From Timema cristinae (Eukaryota > Arthropoda > Insecta > Phasmatodea > Timematidae): DNA of 64,000 nucleotides. The notes beneath the pieces were generated by a model. It was not told the origin of the DNA, did not search any database, and worked only from the letters and a program-made list of their open reading frames with translations. The stretch is taken from contig JBCFYV010002255.1 in the NCBI GenBank assembly GCA_039000515.1, positions 18,818,390 through 18,882,389 of the forward strand, read 5' to 3'. Positions 22,797-34,766 of this stretch are shown here, piece after piece; within the stretch, counting starts at the first letter, position 1, and each line of letters starts with the position of its first letter. The position numbers and the translations under genes are program-made.

Positions 22797-25700
22797 TGAG
22801 ACAGGTATCAACTGAACATATTCCATTTTCTTTGGTACTGAGACAGGTATCAACTGACATCTTCCATTTTCTTTGGTACTGAGACAGGTATCAACTGGAC
22901 ATCTTCCATTTTCTTTGGTACTGAAACAGGTATCAACTGAACATCTTCCATTTTCTTTGGTACTGAGACGGGTATCAACTGAACATCTTCCATTTTTCTT
23001 GGTACTGAGACAGGTATCAACTGAACATCTTCCATTTTCTTTGGTACTGAGACAGGTATCAACTGACATCTTCCATTTTCTTTGGTACTGAGACAGGTAT
23101 CAACTGAAATCTTCAATTTTTTTTTACTGAGACAGGTATCAACTGAACATCTTCCATTTTCTTGGTACTGAGACGGGTATCAACTGAACATCTTCCATTT
23201 TCTTCGTTCTTGAGACGGTATCAACTGAACATCTTCCATTTTCTTTGGTACTGAGACAGGTATCAACTGAACATCTTCCATTTTTTTGGTACTGAGACGG
23301 GTATCAACTGAACATCTTCCATTTTCTTCGTTCTTGAGACGGTATCAACTGAACATCTTCCATTTTCTTCGTTCTTGAGACGGGTATCAACTGAACATCT
23401 TCCATTTTCTTGGTACTGAGACAGGTATAACTGACATCTTCCATTTTCTTGGTACTGAGACGGGTATCAACTGAACATCTTCCATTTTCTTCGTTCTTGA
23501 GACAGTATCAACTGAACATCTTCCATTTTCTTTGGTACTGAGACAGGTATCAACTGGACATCTTCCATTTTCTTTGTACTGAGACAGGTATCAACTGAAC
23601 ATCTTCCATTTTCTTTGGTACTGAGACAGGTATCAACTGAACATCTTCCATTTTTTGGTACTGAGACAGGTATCAACTGAACATCTTCCATTTTCTTTGG
23701 TACTGAGACAGGTATCAACTGAACATCTTCCATTTTCTTCGGTACTGAGACAGGTATCACTGAACACTCATTTCTTTGGTATGAAAGGTACAATGAACAT
23801 TCCATTTTCTTCGTACTGAGACTGGTATCAACTGAACATCTTCCATTTTATTTGGTACTGAGACAGGTATCAACTGGACATCTTCCATTTTCTTCGGTAC
23901 TGAGACTGGTATCAACTGAACATCTTCCATTTTCTTTGGTACTGAGACAGGTATCAACTGGACATCTTCCATTTTTTTGGTACTGAGACAGGTATCAACT
24001 GGACATCTTCCATTTTCTTCGGTACTGAGACTGGTATCAACTGAACATCTTCCATTTTCTTCGGTACTGAACAGGTATCAACTGAACATATTCCATTTTC
24101 TTTGGTACTGAGACAGGTATCAACTGGACATCTTCCATTTTCTTCGGTACTGAAACAGGTATCAACTGAACATCTTCCATTTTCTTTGGTACTGAGACAG
24201 GTATCAACTGGACATCTTCCATTTTCTTTGGTACTGAGACAGGTATCAACTGGACATCTTCCATTTTCTTCGGTCCTGAAACAGGTATCAACTGAACATC
24301 TTCCATTTTATTTGGTACTGACACAGGTATCAACTGAACATCTTCCATTTTCTTCGGTACTGAGACTGGTTATCAACTGAACATCTTCCATTTTCCTCGG
24401 TCCTGAAACAGGTATCAACTGGACATCTTCCATTTTATTTGGTACTGAGACAGGTATCAACTGAACATATTCCATTTTCTTTGGTACTGAGACAGGTATC
24501 AACTGAACATATTCCATTTTCTTCGGTACTGAGACAGGCATCAACTGGACATCTTCCATTTTCTTGTACTGAGACAGGTATCAACTGGACATCTTCCATT
24601 TTCTTCGGTCCTGAGACAGGTATCAACTGGACATCTTCCATTTTCTTCGGTCCTGAGACAGGTATCAACTGAACATCTTCCATTTTCTTCGGTACTGAGA
24701 CAGGTATCAACTGGACATCTTCCATTTTCTTCGGTCCTGAAACAGGTATCAACTGAACATCTTCCATTTTCTTCGGTCCTGAGACAGGTATCAACTGAAC
24801 ATCTTCCATTTTCTTCGGTACTGAGACGGTATCAACTGAACATCTTCCATTTTCTTGGTACTGAGACAGGTATCAACGGGACATCTTCCATTTTCTTCGG
24901 TCCTGAGACAGGTATCAACTGGACATCTTCCATTTTCTTCGGTACTGAGACAGGTATCAACTGGACATCTTCCATTTTCTTTGGTCTGAGACAGGTATCA
25001 ACTGGACATCTTCCATTTTCTTCGGTACTGAGACAGGTATCAACTGACATCTTCCATTTTTTCGGTCTGAGACAGGTATCAACTGACATCTTCCATTTTC
25101 TTGGTACTGAGACAGGTATCAACTGAACATCTTCCATTTCTTCGGTCTGAGACAGGTATCAACTGAACATATTCCATTTTCTTCGGTACTGAACGGTATC
25201 AACTGAACATCTTCCATTTTCTTTGGTACTGAGACAGGTATCAACTGGACATCTTCCATTTTATTCGGTCCTGAAACAGGTATCAACTGGACATCTTCCA
25301 TTTTCTTCGGTACTGAACAGGTATCAACTGAACATCTTCCATTTTATTCGGTCCTGAACAGGTATCAACTGAACATCTTCCTTTTCTTCGGTACTGAGAC
25401 AGGTATCAACTGAACATCTTCCATTTTATTCGGTCCTGAACAGGTATCAACTGACATCTTCCATTTTCATTCGGTACTGAGACAGGTATCAACTGAACAT
25501 CTTCCATTTTTTCGGTCCTGAACAGGTATCAACTGGACATCTTCCATTTTCTCGTACTGAACAGGTATCAACTGAACATCTTCCATTTTATTCGGTCCTG
25601 AGACAGGTATCAACTGAACATCTTCCATTTTATTCGGTCTGAGACAGGTATCAACTGACATCTTCCATTTTCCGGTCTGAAACAGGTATCAACTGGACAT

Positions 25701-26283
25701 CTTCCATTTTCCTCGGTCCTGAAACAGGTATCAACTGAACAATCTTCCATTTTATTCGGTCCTGAACAGGTATCAACTGGACATCTTCCATTTTCTTCGT
25801 CCTGAGACAGGTATCAACTGAACATCTTCCATTTTCTTCAGTCCTGAACAGGTATCAACTGGACATCTTCCATTTTCTTCCAGGTCCTGAAGAACAGGTA
25901 TCAACTGGACATCTTCCATTTTCTTCGGTCCTGAGACAGGTATCAACTGGAATCATTTCGTAAAGTCCCATCTTCCATTTCTTCGGTCCTGAGACAGGTA
26001 TCAACTGACATCTTCCATTTTTTCGGTCCTGAGACAGGTATCAACTGAACATCTTCCTTTTATTCGGTACTGAGACAGGTATCAACTGACATCTTCCATT
26101 TTTCGGTCCTGAAACAGGTATCAACTGGACATCTTACATTTTTCTCGGTCCTGAAACAGGTATCAACATGAACATCTTCCATTTTATTCGGTCCTGAGAC
26201 AGGTATCAACTGAACATCTTCCATTTTTTCGGTCCTGAGACAGGCATCAACTGGACATCTTCCATTTTATTCGGACCTGAATG
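22797..26283. repeat. 42-bp minisatellite, about 80 copies
   Basis: A tandem array with unit GAGACAGG, TATCAACTGAACATCTTCC, then ATTTTCTTTGGTACT. Because 42 is a multiple of three and the unit has no stop in three of six frames, long open frames appear (minus-strand peptide MEDVQLIPVSVPKK repeating), but nothing else indicates coding. Variants are regional. GGTACT units dominate to about 24250, a GTTCTT variant occurs at 23200-23510, and GGTCCT units increase after 24260. One-base deletions are frequent from about 25000 onward. Confidence 0.95.
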
Positions 26284-26599
26284 TCTTCTTTCATACTTTT
26301 GCAACTTCTTCCTCACCTGATATCTTTTAGTATAACATAGGCGCCCTTTATAACTATATAATATTTACTTTTTTAATAACTTTTTTATGAAAAAAATTAA
26401 ATTTTGTATTTGTAATCAATATTTTAAGAAATTTTTTTACTGTGAAAATTGACTTTTTAAACTTATATAATTATCACAAAATTATGTTCAGATGCTCTAA
26501 AATTCCCATCCACGAGGTTAAATTCTGAAATTTTCTCTCGAGTAAAGGGGAGGTTGAGGCTATACACCCACGTCAGATGAAACTCCAATCCACCACCCC
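26284..26599. other. AT-rich spacer after the array
   Basis: No feature recognised. Confidence 0.4.
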
Positions 26600-26720
26600 A
26601 TTTGGAAAACCACATGAGCGCCCCTGTTAGCATTCCAAACCTTCTTCTTCCTCTTTTCCCTCTTATCTTCTCCTCAATGATCCTCTTCATTAAACAATCC
26701 CTAACGTATTGTGTGGTCCA
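26600..26720 (-). pseudogene. LINE ORF2 C-terminal scrap
   Basis: The minus strand reads RDCLMKRIIEEKIRGKRGRR, the pattern (LLKxIIEGKIxGKRGRGRP) found near the C-terminus of many insect non-LTR retrotransposon polyproteins. The flanking sequence does not continue the family, so only a short remnant is supported. Confidence 0.5.
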
Positions 26721-26834
26721 ACCAAGACGTTTTTCCCCTTCGTTATCAACCTTATCAGGTTCCTTTCCTCTCCTACCCTCCTTTGTATTTAAATCTTTAT
26801 AAAAATTAGAAATCAATGCAAATAATATATTATG

Positions 26835-27225
26835 TTTTCGTCACTCTTCGAAACACAAAAAATCTTAATGTTGGAAAGTTGTAGGGGTATTAAGTATAAA
26901 ACCTATACTTTAAATAAATATTTATAAAACCAATATTTCCCGAGATAGAAAATACCTTTTTAAAAATGGAGTTCTAAGAATTGAGGGAGTTATTTACACC
27001 ACTCTTTGGTGTACCGAGATGTTGTTCTTCCCTGTAACAGTATATATTATTTCATTTATGCTTTTTTGGTAGAATGTGAGGCTATTTTTTTCCATTATGT
27101 TTTTGCAGCAATGTTTATTATTTCGTTTCACATACCTTACGAGTTTTAATTAAATATCTCCATTTTTAGTTAAAGGAAGCGAAAAAGTCCTTGCGGTGCA
27201 CAGTACCGTTTATTTAAATTAAGTA
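26835..27225. repeat. Repeat X fragment, right of the 42-bp array
   Basis: TTTATAAAACCAATA with a following gagata block at 26925-26950 parallels the module of repeat X near 9555. The end block (TTTCRCATAYNTTACGAGTTTT, then AAATATCTCCATTTT and GCGAAAAAGTCC) parallels 10530-10615. With 22620-22785 it brackets the 42-bp array. Confidence 0.5.
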
Positions 27226-27253
27226 ATTAAATTACAAGATATACAGGTGTATA

Positions 27254-27858
27254 CAGGGTGTTCCCGGACTAAACTGCCAAGATTTGGAATTGGTAGTGGA
27301 TCAAAAAATTAAATTTGTAGATTTGCTCGTTTTAGCTTCCTTTTCGCGCAATCAATAAAAAATAAAAAATAAAAACAATTAAGTTAAGTATTAAATAAAT
27401 TATTTTATTTATTTTGTTCAAATCGACGACCTCAATCCCGGATACAAGCATTGCACCTATCAATGACAGAACGAGTGTTCGACCGACATTGTTCGACTGT
27501 TGTTTATTTCGCAAGCTGGTGTTACCTTTTGTCGTAATAATTGAAGGTCAATGACAGGTATTTAATAAACTTTTTGCTTCAGAGCTTCCTCCATACAAAA
27601 CAAAAACAAAAGTAAGGGCATTAAATCAAATGAACGCAGAGGCCAAGCCATAGGTCCAGCACGATCGAGCCATCTTCCAGAAAAATTAATATTAAGCCAC
27701 TAACGAGTACCTCTGCAGAAGGACGTGTTTTTATTGAATTTTCTGCTGTTTGAACGAAAAGATAGCTAAAACGAGCAAATTTCCTGAAGACATTCCGAAT
27801 TAAGTTCTTTGATCCAACACCACTCATCAAAGTTTAGCCGTTCAACCCGGGAACACCT
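27254..27858 (-). mobile_element. Decayed mariner-like (DDE) transposon
   Basis: The ends are inverted: CAGGGTGTTCCCGGACTAAA at the left, and GGTGTTCCCGGGTTGAACGG when the right is reversed. The left end follows TATA. On the minus strand, around 27590-27690, the translation reads LNINFSGRWLDRAGPMAWPL followed by RSFDLMPL. This is a recognisable decay of the LNxxFPxRWIGRGGPxxWPPRSPDLTPLDFFLWG block of mariner/Tc-like transposases. The element is internally deleted and frameshifted, so it is not functional. Confidence 0.65.
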
Positions 27859-27939
27859 ATATACATATATACTTATAATACATATATACACATATAATAC
27901 ATATCAATATACATACATACATACAACTGGTTATTTTAA

Positions 27940-28479
27940 TTGGTGTCAAATATTCTAGGCGCGTATTCCCATCGACCAAACTTTAAGAAAATTTCATATA
28001 AAGACGGGTCTAGAAACAATTGGTTTTAGAGTTACTAAATAAAGGTTTGCCATAAATATAGATTGGTCATGGGGTATTCATTGAACCAGATATGAACACG
28101 GTGGATTTTTTTTTTCTATCTCTGGGGACATTTAGAGTCCATTATTTACTCAATTCCTTTGTCTGATTTTGACATTATAATGGAGCTTATAGTAGATGCA
28201 TAACACCTCTGGTGTACTCAATAGAGTAAGTCTACGACAAAGCATGGGGCGCAGGCTCACATAAAATATTTTAGACATTTTTTTTTTAACAAAAGGTTTT
28301 ATCTTGCGTTTTTGTTTGTTTTTGTTAAACTTTGTCTTGTTTAATTGCATTGGATTGTTATTAAACGAAAAGTAAAATTCGTCCTAGTTCAGAAACTAAG
28401 CGTTTCAATACCCATATGTATATGAAGTTTTCCTAGTGTCTGGTGGATGTAATTACGCCTCTAGAATATTTGACACCAA
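27940..28479. mobile_element. MITE, 540 bp, flanked by TTAA
   Basis: Long imperfect terminal inverted repeats of about 100 bp. The left reads TTGGTGTCAAATATTCTAGG and the reversed right end reads TTGGTGTCAAATATTCTAGA, followed by similar blocks (TTTCATATA, then GGGT, then GAAAC). TTAA lies immediately outside both ends (27936-27939 and 28480-28483). TTAA is the piggyBac target, but the termini do not look like piggyBac, so the superfamily is uncertain. Confidence 0.7.
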
Positions 28480-28924
28480 TTAATATACGCCTTGCATTTA
28501 GTTAAATTCTATATTTTCCCTGACATAAGAAATTCCTTGACTTTTCTAGGCTTCTTTTCGTTTTTCCTGAGTTTTGTCATGATACAGTTTTTCTCTGTGC
28601 GGTTGTATGCTGCTATCCTCAGCGATTCGAACTGTAGTTTTTGCAACCTCACTTCCCTTCTAAGACCACCAAGCATGAACAAATCGTTATGGCACTGAAG
28701 CATCGAGAGAGAAATTACTCGGCTGGTCGTGATTGATCGAAATTCTAGCCAACTAACCTCTCAACAGACTGATGGTAGCGCCGTTGGTATTATTTGTTGT
28801 TGCGTTATTCTTTATCTTTTCTTTTTGTTCCTCCCATCTGCAATGAATTATTACACATCTACAAAAAAAAACTGTTACTTCATTCTCTTTACACAAATAG
28901 CACAAGAAATCTTTGAAACCTGTT
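28480..28924. other. Intergenic, no gene supported
   Basis: Overlapping 60-70 residue frames on both strands have no recognisable motif. Confidence 0.4.
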
Positions 28925-29120
28925 TCGGTGGTCAAATGGTTTAAAGTTCACTCTTTCAATATATGGACCACCGATGATGGGGATAGAATCCTGTTCGAGT
29001 CTAGGTCTACTCAGGATTGTTTTTTGTTAAAGGTTTTCCCGCACTCCCTCCACGAAAATTCTGTTACATTTCCTTTGAAATCAACTTTTATTATCCATAA
29101 CATCAGTGTTAATAGTATAG
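28925..29120 (+). mobile_element. SINE-B fragment, diverged
   Basis: Head-like CACCGATGATGGGGATAG, box B-like CTGTTCGAGTCTAGG, then the body block CACTCCCTCCACGAAAATTC. A detached tail fragment (CGTATAACCAGAACGGATAG, then TAAGACGCGATGCTAA) lies at 29668-29705. Confidence 0.5.
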
Positions 29121-31557
29121 TCTCAACATATATTAAAAGGAAGTGCTAAGTTTTTATTTTTAATCCAAAACATTTATTACTATTATAGATAATAATACAA
29201 ATAACTCGTTGCGCACTTTCCAAACACATAGTATATTTATACATGATTCAATAAATAACTTACAATTAACGTAAACTAGTAATGAAGACCCAATACTAAG
29301 CACCTAGCCCTAGTGGGTGCAAAGCTGAACCCAAGAACAAATAGATTTTTTTTAATACCTTAATTTGGTAGTTTAACTGGGATTTTTACTGGTGCGTGCA
29401 TGCGTACAACCTGGCTAGTGGCTACAACGCTAAATAATGGTGGATAAACAAGTACGAGTAAATATATGGCGTCACGTTGGTGCAGAAGCTAGGTTGTCTT
29501 GCAAGTATTAATTTCGGTGTCTGCCAAATTGTGGTTAATAGTTCAGCGCAACGTTTACAAAATTTAATTTATTGTACTCACATTTAAATAATTTGTTCTA
29601 TATAACTATAACTCTACAAATAGTTTGACATATTTTATAAAAGTTGAATTAAATGTTCTAGTTTTATAAGCGTATAACCAGAACGGATAGTAAGACGCGA
29701 TGCTAAGTATAATTATTCTAGCTTTATATATAGTTTGAGCCTATGCTTGTGCCTTCTAAACTTGTGACAAGATTTTAACCTAAAACAGATTCTAATAGGC
29801 TAAACCTCATGTAAAACAACGCGTCAATATGGCAACGCCCATTTTAACTTTCAGATAAAAGTTATCAGGTACTTAAGCCTTCTGATAAAAATGTGATGTA
29901 TAAATACATTTTACCTGGCAGATAAATCCAATCTGGAAGTCATAAGACGCACTTTTAACTTATCGATCAGATAAAAATATTTATCAGCCAGATTATTATC
30001 TACCCAGGAGTCATATGACCAGCCATAAGACTGTCAAATGACATGTTGTTCGCAGTAATCTCTAACTTATCGTCCCTAATCTGTGTTCTCCATCTTCAGC
30101 GTTCATTTCTAAACTTATTTCCTTACTAGCCTGTAACATCCTTCCTGAAATTATAACAACATTTCAACAACTTCCTAACGATTGTCGAACAAGGTTAAAT
30201 CATCTGCTGCTTACCCTAATACCTGCATTGTAACGTTTAATCTCAACCCCTCCCTATTTTCTTACATTACCCTAATGGCATATTCAAAGGTTAGATTAAA
30301 AGTAATGGGGAAAGTGCCTCTGTTTGTTTCAAACCATTGTGTATTTAGAAAGTATTTGATATGTGATATCTAACCCATACTCTGCCACGCGTATCAATCA
30401 AACATACTTCAATTAGTTAGACAAGTTCTTTGGGCATCCAAAATTTAGATAAACCGTCATATAATTTATTTATTTTAACTTTATCATAAACTTCTTTTTT
30501 TAAATCTATGTATAATTGAGTAACCGTTATGTAGTATAGCTGCTCTTTTATAATACTTGTCGAATAGTAAAAATATGATCCTGTAATAGCCCTGCCCTAG
30601 ATTGGTATGTATGTTTCAAACTAACATAACAGTGTTGAAACGAAGTAAGTGAAAGAACTGGGCTAACTTACATGTTGTGATGAGTTTAGTACACATTAGG
30701 GAAAGAACGCTGACAATTCATAACAACTTGTCCCCGTTGGGCCGATTAGTAGTATAAAGGGTTCTGTTTTAGAGCTATCGAGACCGACACAATAAGATCT
30801 ACTCAGAGGGTTCACTCTGCCCGTTTTAGGGACCACGCGGATTAGAACATTGGGTATTTGTGCTAGAGGGTAACCCTTCGTCTCCAGGTTACCGGGTTCG
30901 AATCTGTAAGGGGTGTCAGTAGAGACGGTATTTAAATATACCTCGCTAAGCCAGTTCTCTCGCGTGCTAATATGCCAAAGTCCTTATATATTTTTGTATC
31001 GTATTTTTAACTTTACCGTTTCGTAGTAGCTCGTGGTGATATTAATAAACCCTAAAAAACCAAATCCATCAGTATAATTTTGAACCCACACATATATTTC
31101 GACATCGTTCCTACCCTTCTCCGCAAGCTATCCTGACAGTTTAGGCCCACATTAAGGGGGGGGGGGGGTGACAATCCGTTACTTATCTATTTATTCAAAA
31201 TCCACACTGATAATCCCCAATTATTTCCTTTGACTATGGTGTCAATCCCATTAAAATCATGCTGGAAAATATTTTATAGCATTTTGGAATTATTATGTGG
31301 AGAAATTTAAATTAACTTTATCTAACTAAAGCATTTATTTTGGCCATATTTGATGTTTTTATAACAACTGTAAGAACACTAATCTTAACTCGCATCCCTT
31401 TTCCTTCGATCTTGAAATATTCAGTCGACGTGCTATCATCACCTTGGCTACAACTTGCACCTATTCACGTGTATGGAGGTAATAAAACGCCATAAAACAA
31501 ATATAACTCAGCTATAAAAAAAAACCTGTCCCTAAATTTAGATAGGTAGTGCTTGGT
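29121..31557. other. Intergenic; possible tRNA-like fragment, no gene
   Basis: A SINE tail fragment is at 29668-29705. At 30832-30910 there is a box B-like ACCGGGTTCGAATCTG preceded by GACCACGCGGATTAG, possibly another SINE head, with a TATTTAAATATA stretch following. A run of ten or more G lies near 31157. No host gene is seen. Confidence 0.4.
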
Positions 31558-31930
31558 AGTAAAACTTAGAAAATACAAAACAATAGTTTTACCGGTTGTT
31601 CTCTATGGTTGTGAAAAGTGGTATTTTACCTTACATGACAGTAACAAGTTTAGAGAGTTCGAAAACAAGATGCGTATGAAGATATTTGGTACAAGGAGGG
31701 GCTTCTTTGGAGTAGATGAGGTTACATAATGATGAGTTACATGCCCTGTACTCATCACAAGATATTGTTATGGTAGTCAAATCTTGAAGTTTACAGTGCT
31801 CATGAAATACAGCGCAAATAGAAGAATCTATAACCATGTTCAGGGTATTGACTGACAAACCCAATGGGAAGAGACCAGGGGGAAGACCTAGACACAGATG
31901 GGAGAATAACATTATAATTGACCTGAAAGA
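31558..31930 (+). pseudogene. LINE ORF2 C-terminal region, first half
   Basis: The plus strand encodes KLRKYKTIVLPVVLYGCEKW, then a FREFENKMRMKIFGTRR segment. After a one-base frame change near 31722 it encodes LHNDELHALYSSQDIV, and then a GKRPGGRPRHRWENNI segment ending DLKEIGCNEVDWVELAQ. This is the well-known C-terminal section of non-LTR reverse transcriptases common in insect genomes. Two in-frame stops and a frameshift make it a pseudogene. The reading runs straight into the first unit of the 46-bp array. The remainder of the protein resumes after the array, at 33990-34036. Confidence 0.85.
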
Positions 31931-34005
31931 GATAGGGTGTAATGAGGTGGACTGGGTAGAACTAGCTCAACATAGGGATATGGTGTAATGAGGTGGACTG
32001 GCTAGAACTAGCTCAAGATAGGGATAGGGTGTAATGAGGTGGAGTGCGTAGAACTAGTTCAAGATAGGGATAGGGTGTAATGAGGTGGAGTGCGTAGAAC
32101 TAGTTCAAGATAGGGATAGGGTGTAATGAGGTGGACTGGCTAGAACTAGCTGAAGATAGGGATAGGGTGTAATGAGGTGGAGTGCGTAGAACTATCTCAA
32201 GATGGGGATATGGTGTAATGAGGTGGACTGGTTAGAACTAGCTCAACATAGGGATATGGTGTAATGAGGTGGACTGGCTAGAACTAGCTCAAGATAGGGA
32301 TAGGGTGTAATGAGGTGGAGTGCGTAGAACTAGTTCAAGATAGGGATAGGGTGTAATGAGGTGGACTGGCTAGAACTAGCTCAAGATTGGGATATGGTGT
32401 AATGAGGTGGACTGGTTAGAACTAGCTCAAGATTGGGATATGGTGTAATGAGGTGGAGTGGGTAGAACTAGCTCAAGATAGGGATAGGGTGTAATGAGGT
32501 GGACTGGCTAGAACTAGCTCAAGATAGGGATAGGGTGTAATGAGGTGGAGTGCGTAGAACTATCTCAAGATGGGGATATGGTGTAATGAGGTGGACTGGT
32601 TAGAACTAGCTCAACATAGGGATATGGTGTAATGAGGTGGACTGGCTAGAACTAGCTCAAGATAGGGATAGGGTGTAATGAGGTGGAGTGCGTAGAACTA
32701 GTTCAAGATAGGGATAGGGTGTAATGAGGTGGACTGGCTAGAACTAGCTGAAGATAGGGATAGGGTGTAATGAGGTGGAGTGCGTAGAACTATCTCAAGA
32801 TGGGGATATGGTGTAATGAGGTGGACTGGTTAGAACTAGCTCAACATAGGGATATGGTGTAATGAGGTGGACTGGCTAGAACTAGCTCAAGATAGGGATA
32901 GGGTGTAATGAGGTGGAGTGCGTAGAACTAGTTCAAGATAGGGATAGGGTGTAATGAGGTGGACTGGCTAGAACTAGCTCAAGATAGGGATAGGGTGTAA
33001 TGAGGTGGACTGGTTAGAACTAGCTCAAGATTGGGATATGGTGTAATGAGGTGGACTGGCTAGAACTAGCTCAAGATAGGGATAGGGTGTAATGAGGTGG
33101 ACTGGGTAGCACTAGATCAACATAGGGATATGGTGTAATGAGGTGGACTGGCTAGAACTAGCTCAACATAGGGATATGGTGTAATGAGGTGGAGTGGGTA
33201 GAACTAGCTCAAGATAGGGATAGGGTGTAATGAGGTGGACTGGCTAGAACTAGCTCAAGATAGGGATATGGTGTAATGAGGTGGACTGGCTAGAACTATC
33301 TCAAGATGGGGATATGGTGTAATGAGGTGGACTGGCTAGAACTATCTCAATATCTGGATATGGTGTAATGAGGTGGACTGGGTAGAACTAGCTCAAGATT
33401 GGGATATGGTGTAATGAGGTGGACTGGCTAGAACTAGCTCAAGATAGGGATAGGGTGTAATGAGGTGGACTGGCTAGAACTAGCTCAACATAGGGATATG
33501 GTGTAATGAGGTGGACTGGCTAGAACTAGCTCAAGATAGGGATAGGGTGTAATGAGGTGGAGTGCGTAGAACTAGTTCAAGATAGGGATAGGGTGTAATG
33601 AGGTGGACTGGCTAGAACTAGCTCAAGATTGGGATATGGTGTAATGAGGTGGACTGGTTAGAACTAGCTCAAGATTGGGATATGGTGTAATGAGGTGGAG
33701 TGGGTAGAACTAGCTCAAGATAGGGATAGGGTGTAATGAGGTGGACTGGGTAGAACTATCTCAATATCTGGATATGGTGTAATGAGGTGGACTGGCTAGA
33801 ACTAGCTCAAGATAGGGATAGGGTGTAATGAGGTGGACTGGCTAGAACTAGCTCAAGATAGGGATATGGTGTAATGAGGTGGACTGGCTAGAACTATCTC
33901 AAGATGGGGATATGGTGTAATGAGGTGGACTGGCTAGAACTATCTCAATATCTGGATATGGTGTAATGAGGTGGACTGGCTAGAACTAGCTCAAGATGGG
34001 GATAA
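31931..34005 (+). repeat. 46-bp minisatellite derived from LINE coding sequence, about 45 copies
   Basis: The unit runs GATAGGG, TGTAATGAGGTGGACTGG, CTAGAACTAGCTCAAGATAGG. The first unit is the in-frame continuation of the LINE remnant to its left (encoding IGCNEVDWVELAQ). Copies vary at a few sites (actgg/agtgc, agctc/atctc, gatagg/catagg), and the variants recur in order, giving higher-order units. The variant with agtgcg...actatctc sits at 32181, 32549 and 32779, spacings of 368 and 230 bp (8 and 5 units). As 46 is not a multiple of three, the array cannot be read through as protein. Confidence 0.95.
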
Positions 34006-34036
34006 GTGGCGTACTGTTTTCAGCTTGGTGTACTGA
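33990..34036 (+). pseudogene. LINE ORF2 C-terminal region, last residues after the array
   Basis: In the frame of the last array unit the plus strand reads ELAQDGDKWRTVFSLVY followed by a TGA stop at 34034-34036. This is the natural continuation (AQDRDKWRxxV...) of the LINE fragment at 31558-31930. The array is therefore inserted within, and made from, one coding region. Confidence 0.8.
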
Positions 34037-34766
34037 AGATTTTACCACTCTCCTTCTACGGTAGTGTTGGTTCAGTTCTTCTCAAATCTACCTTCATATT
34101 TATCTCATTAGAAAAAATACACGGATATCCAAGTCTGAAAGTAATACGCGGAGCATAAAATAAACACACAAAAAAAACACTCCATTATGACGTGTGTGAT
34201 TGATCATCAGTGTCTCCGTCGGTTGACAAGATTTCAAAAAAGTGAGCATGTACTAAGGTATGGGGCAAACGAAGTATGGAGAGTAGTTTCATTCCCTACG
34301 GAGCTTCCATAAATTGGAAATACATTGGATAAGCCACCGGAGTAACCTTTTTTTTTTTATAAAAAAAAACACTGCCTTTAAATTAACTTTACGGTGACGT
34401 TATTTATAAATCAAAGTAACATTTTCTTGACATACTCGTTTTCTCCGCCGTTAAAAACGTATAATACTTGAGTACTTTTTATGACACAAATATTAATCAA
34501 AGAACTAATACATTGTGTGCTTTCAGACACTTTCTGTAGGATCACACAATTTTCTGTACATTTAATACATATGTTAAAGAAAAATTCAAAGTTATTATAT
34601 ATTGAAAATTCAGGAATTAATAATTTTTTTAAAAAAAAGGGGACGAACATTTCAAGGAATTGACACACTTTATTGTGAATTTCATGGTATATTATTTACT
34701 ATTAACTAAATTAATTTTAATTAATTTTACTACATATTTAATAATCTTTACTTATAAAATAACATG
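34037..34766. other. AT-rich intergenic, no gene seen
   Basis: Could include the 3' UTR of the LINE remnant near its left end. Overlapping open frames at 34411-34668 on both strands are low-complexity and unsupported. Confidence 0.4.

Noticed and set aside
22755..25661. Many long open frames on both strands in the 42-bp array (repeating MEDVQLIPVSVPKK and similar)
   Set aside because: They arise because the unit is a multiple of three with no stop in several frames. Both strands and several frames are open at once, one-base indels shift the frame often, and there is no start context or flanking gene.
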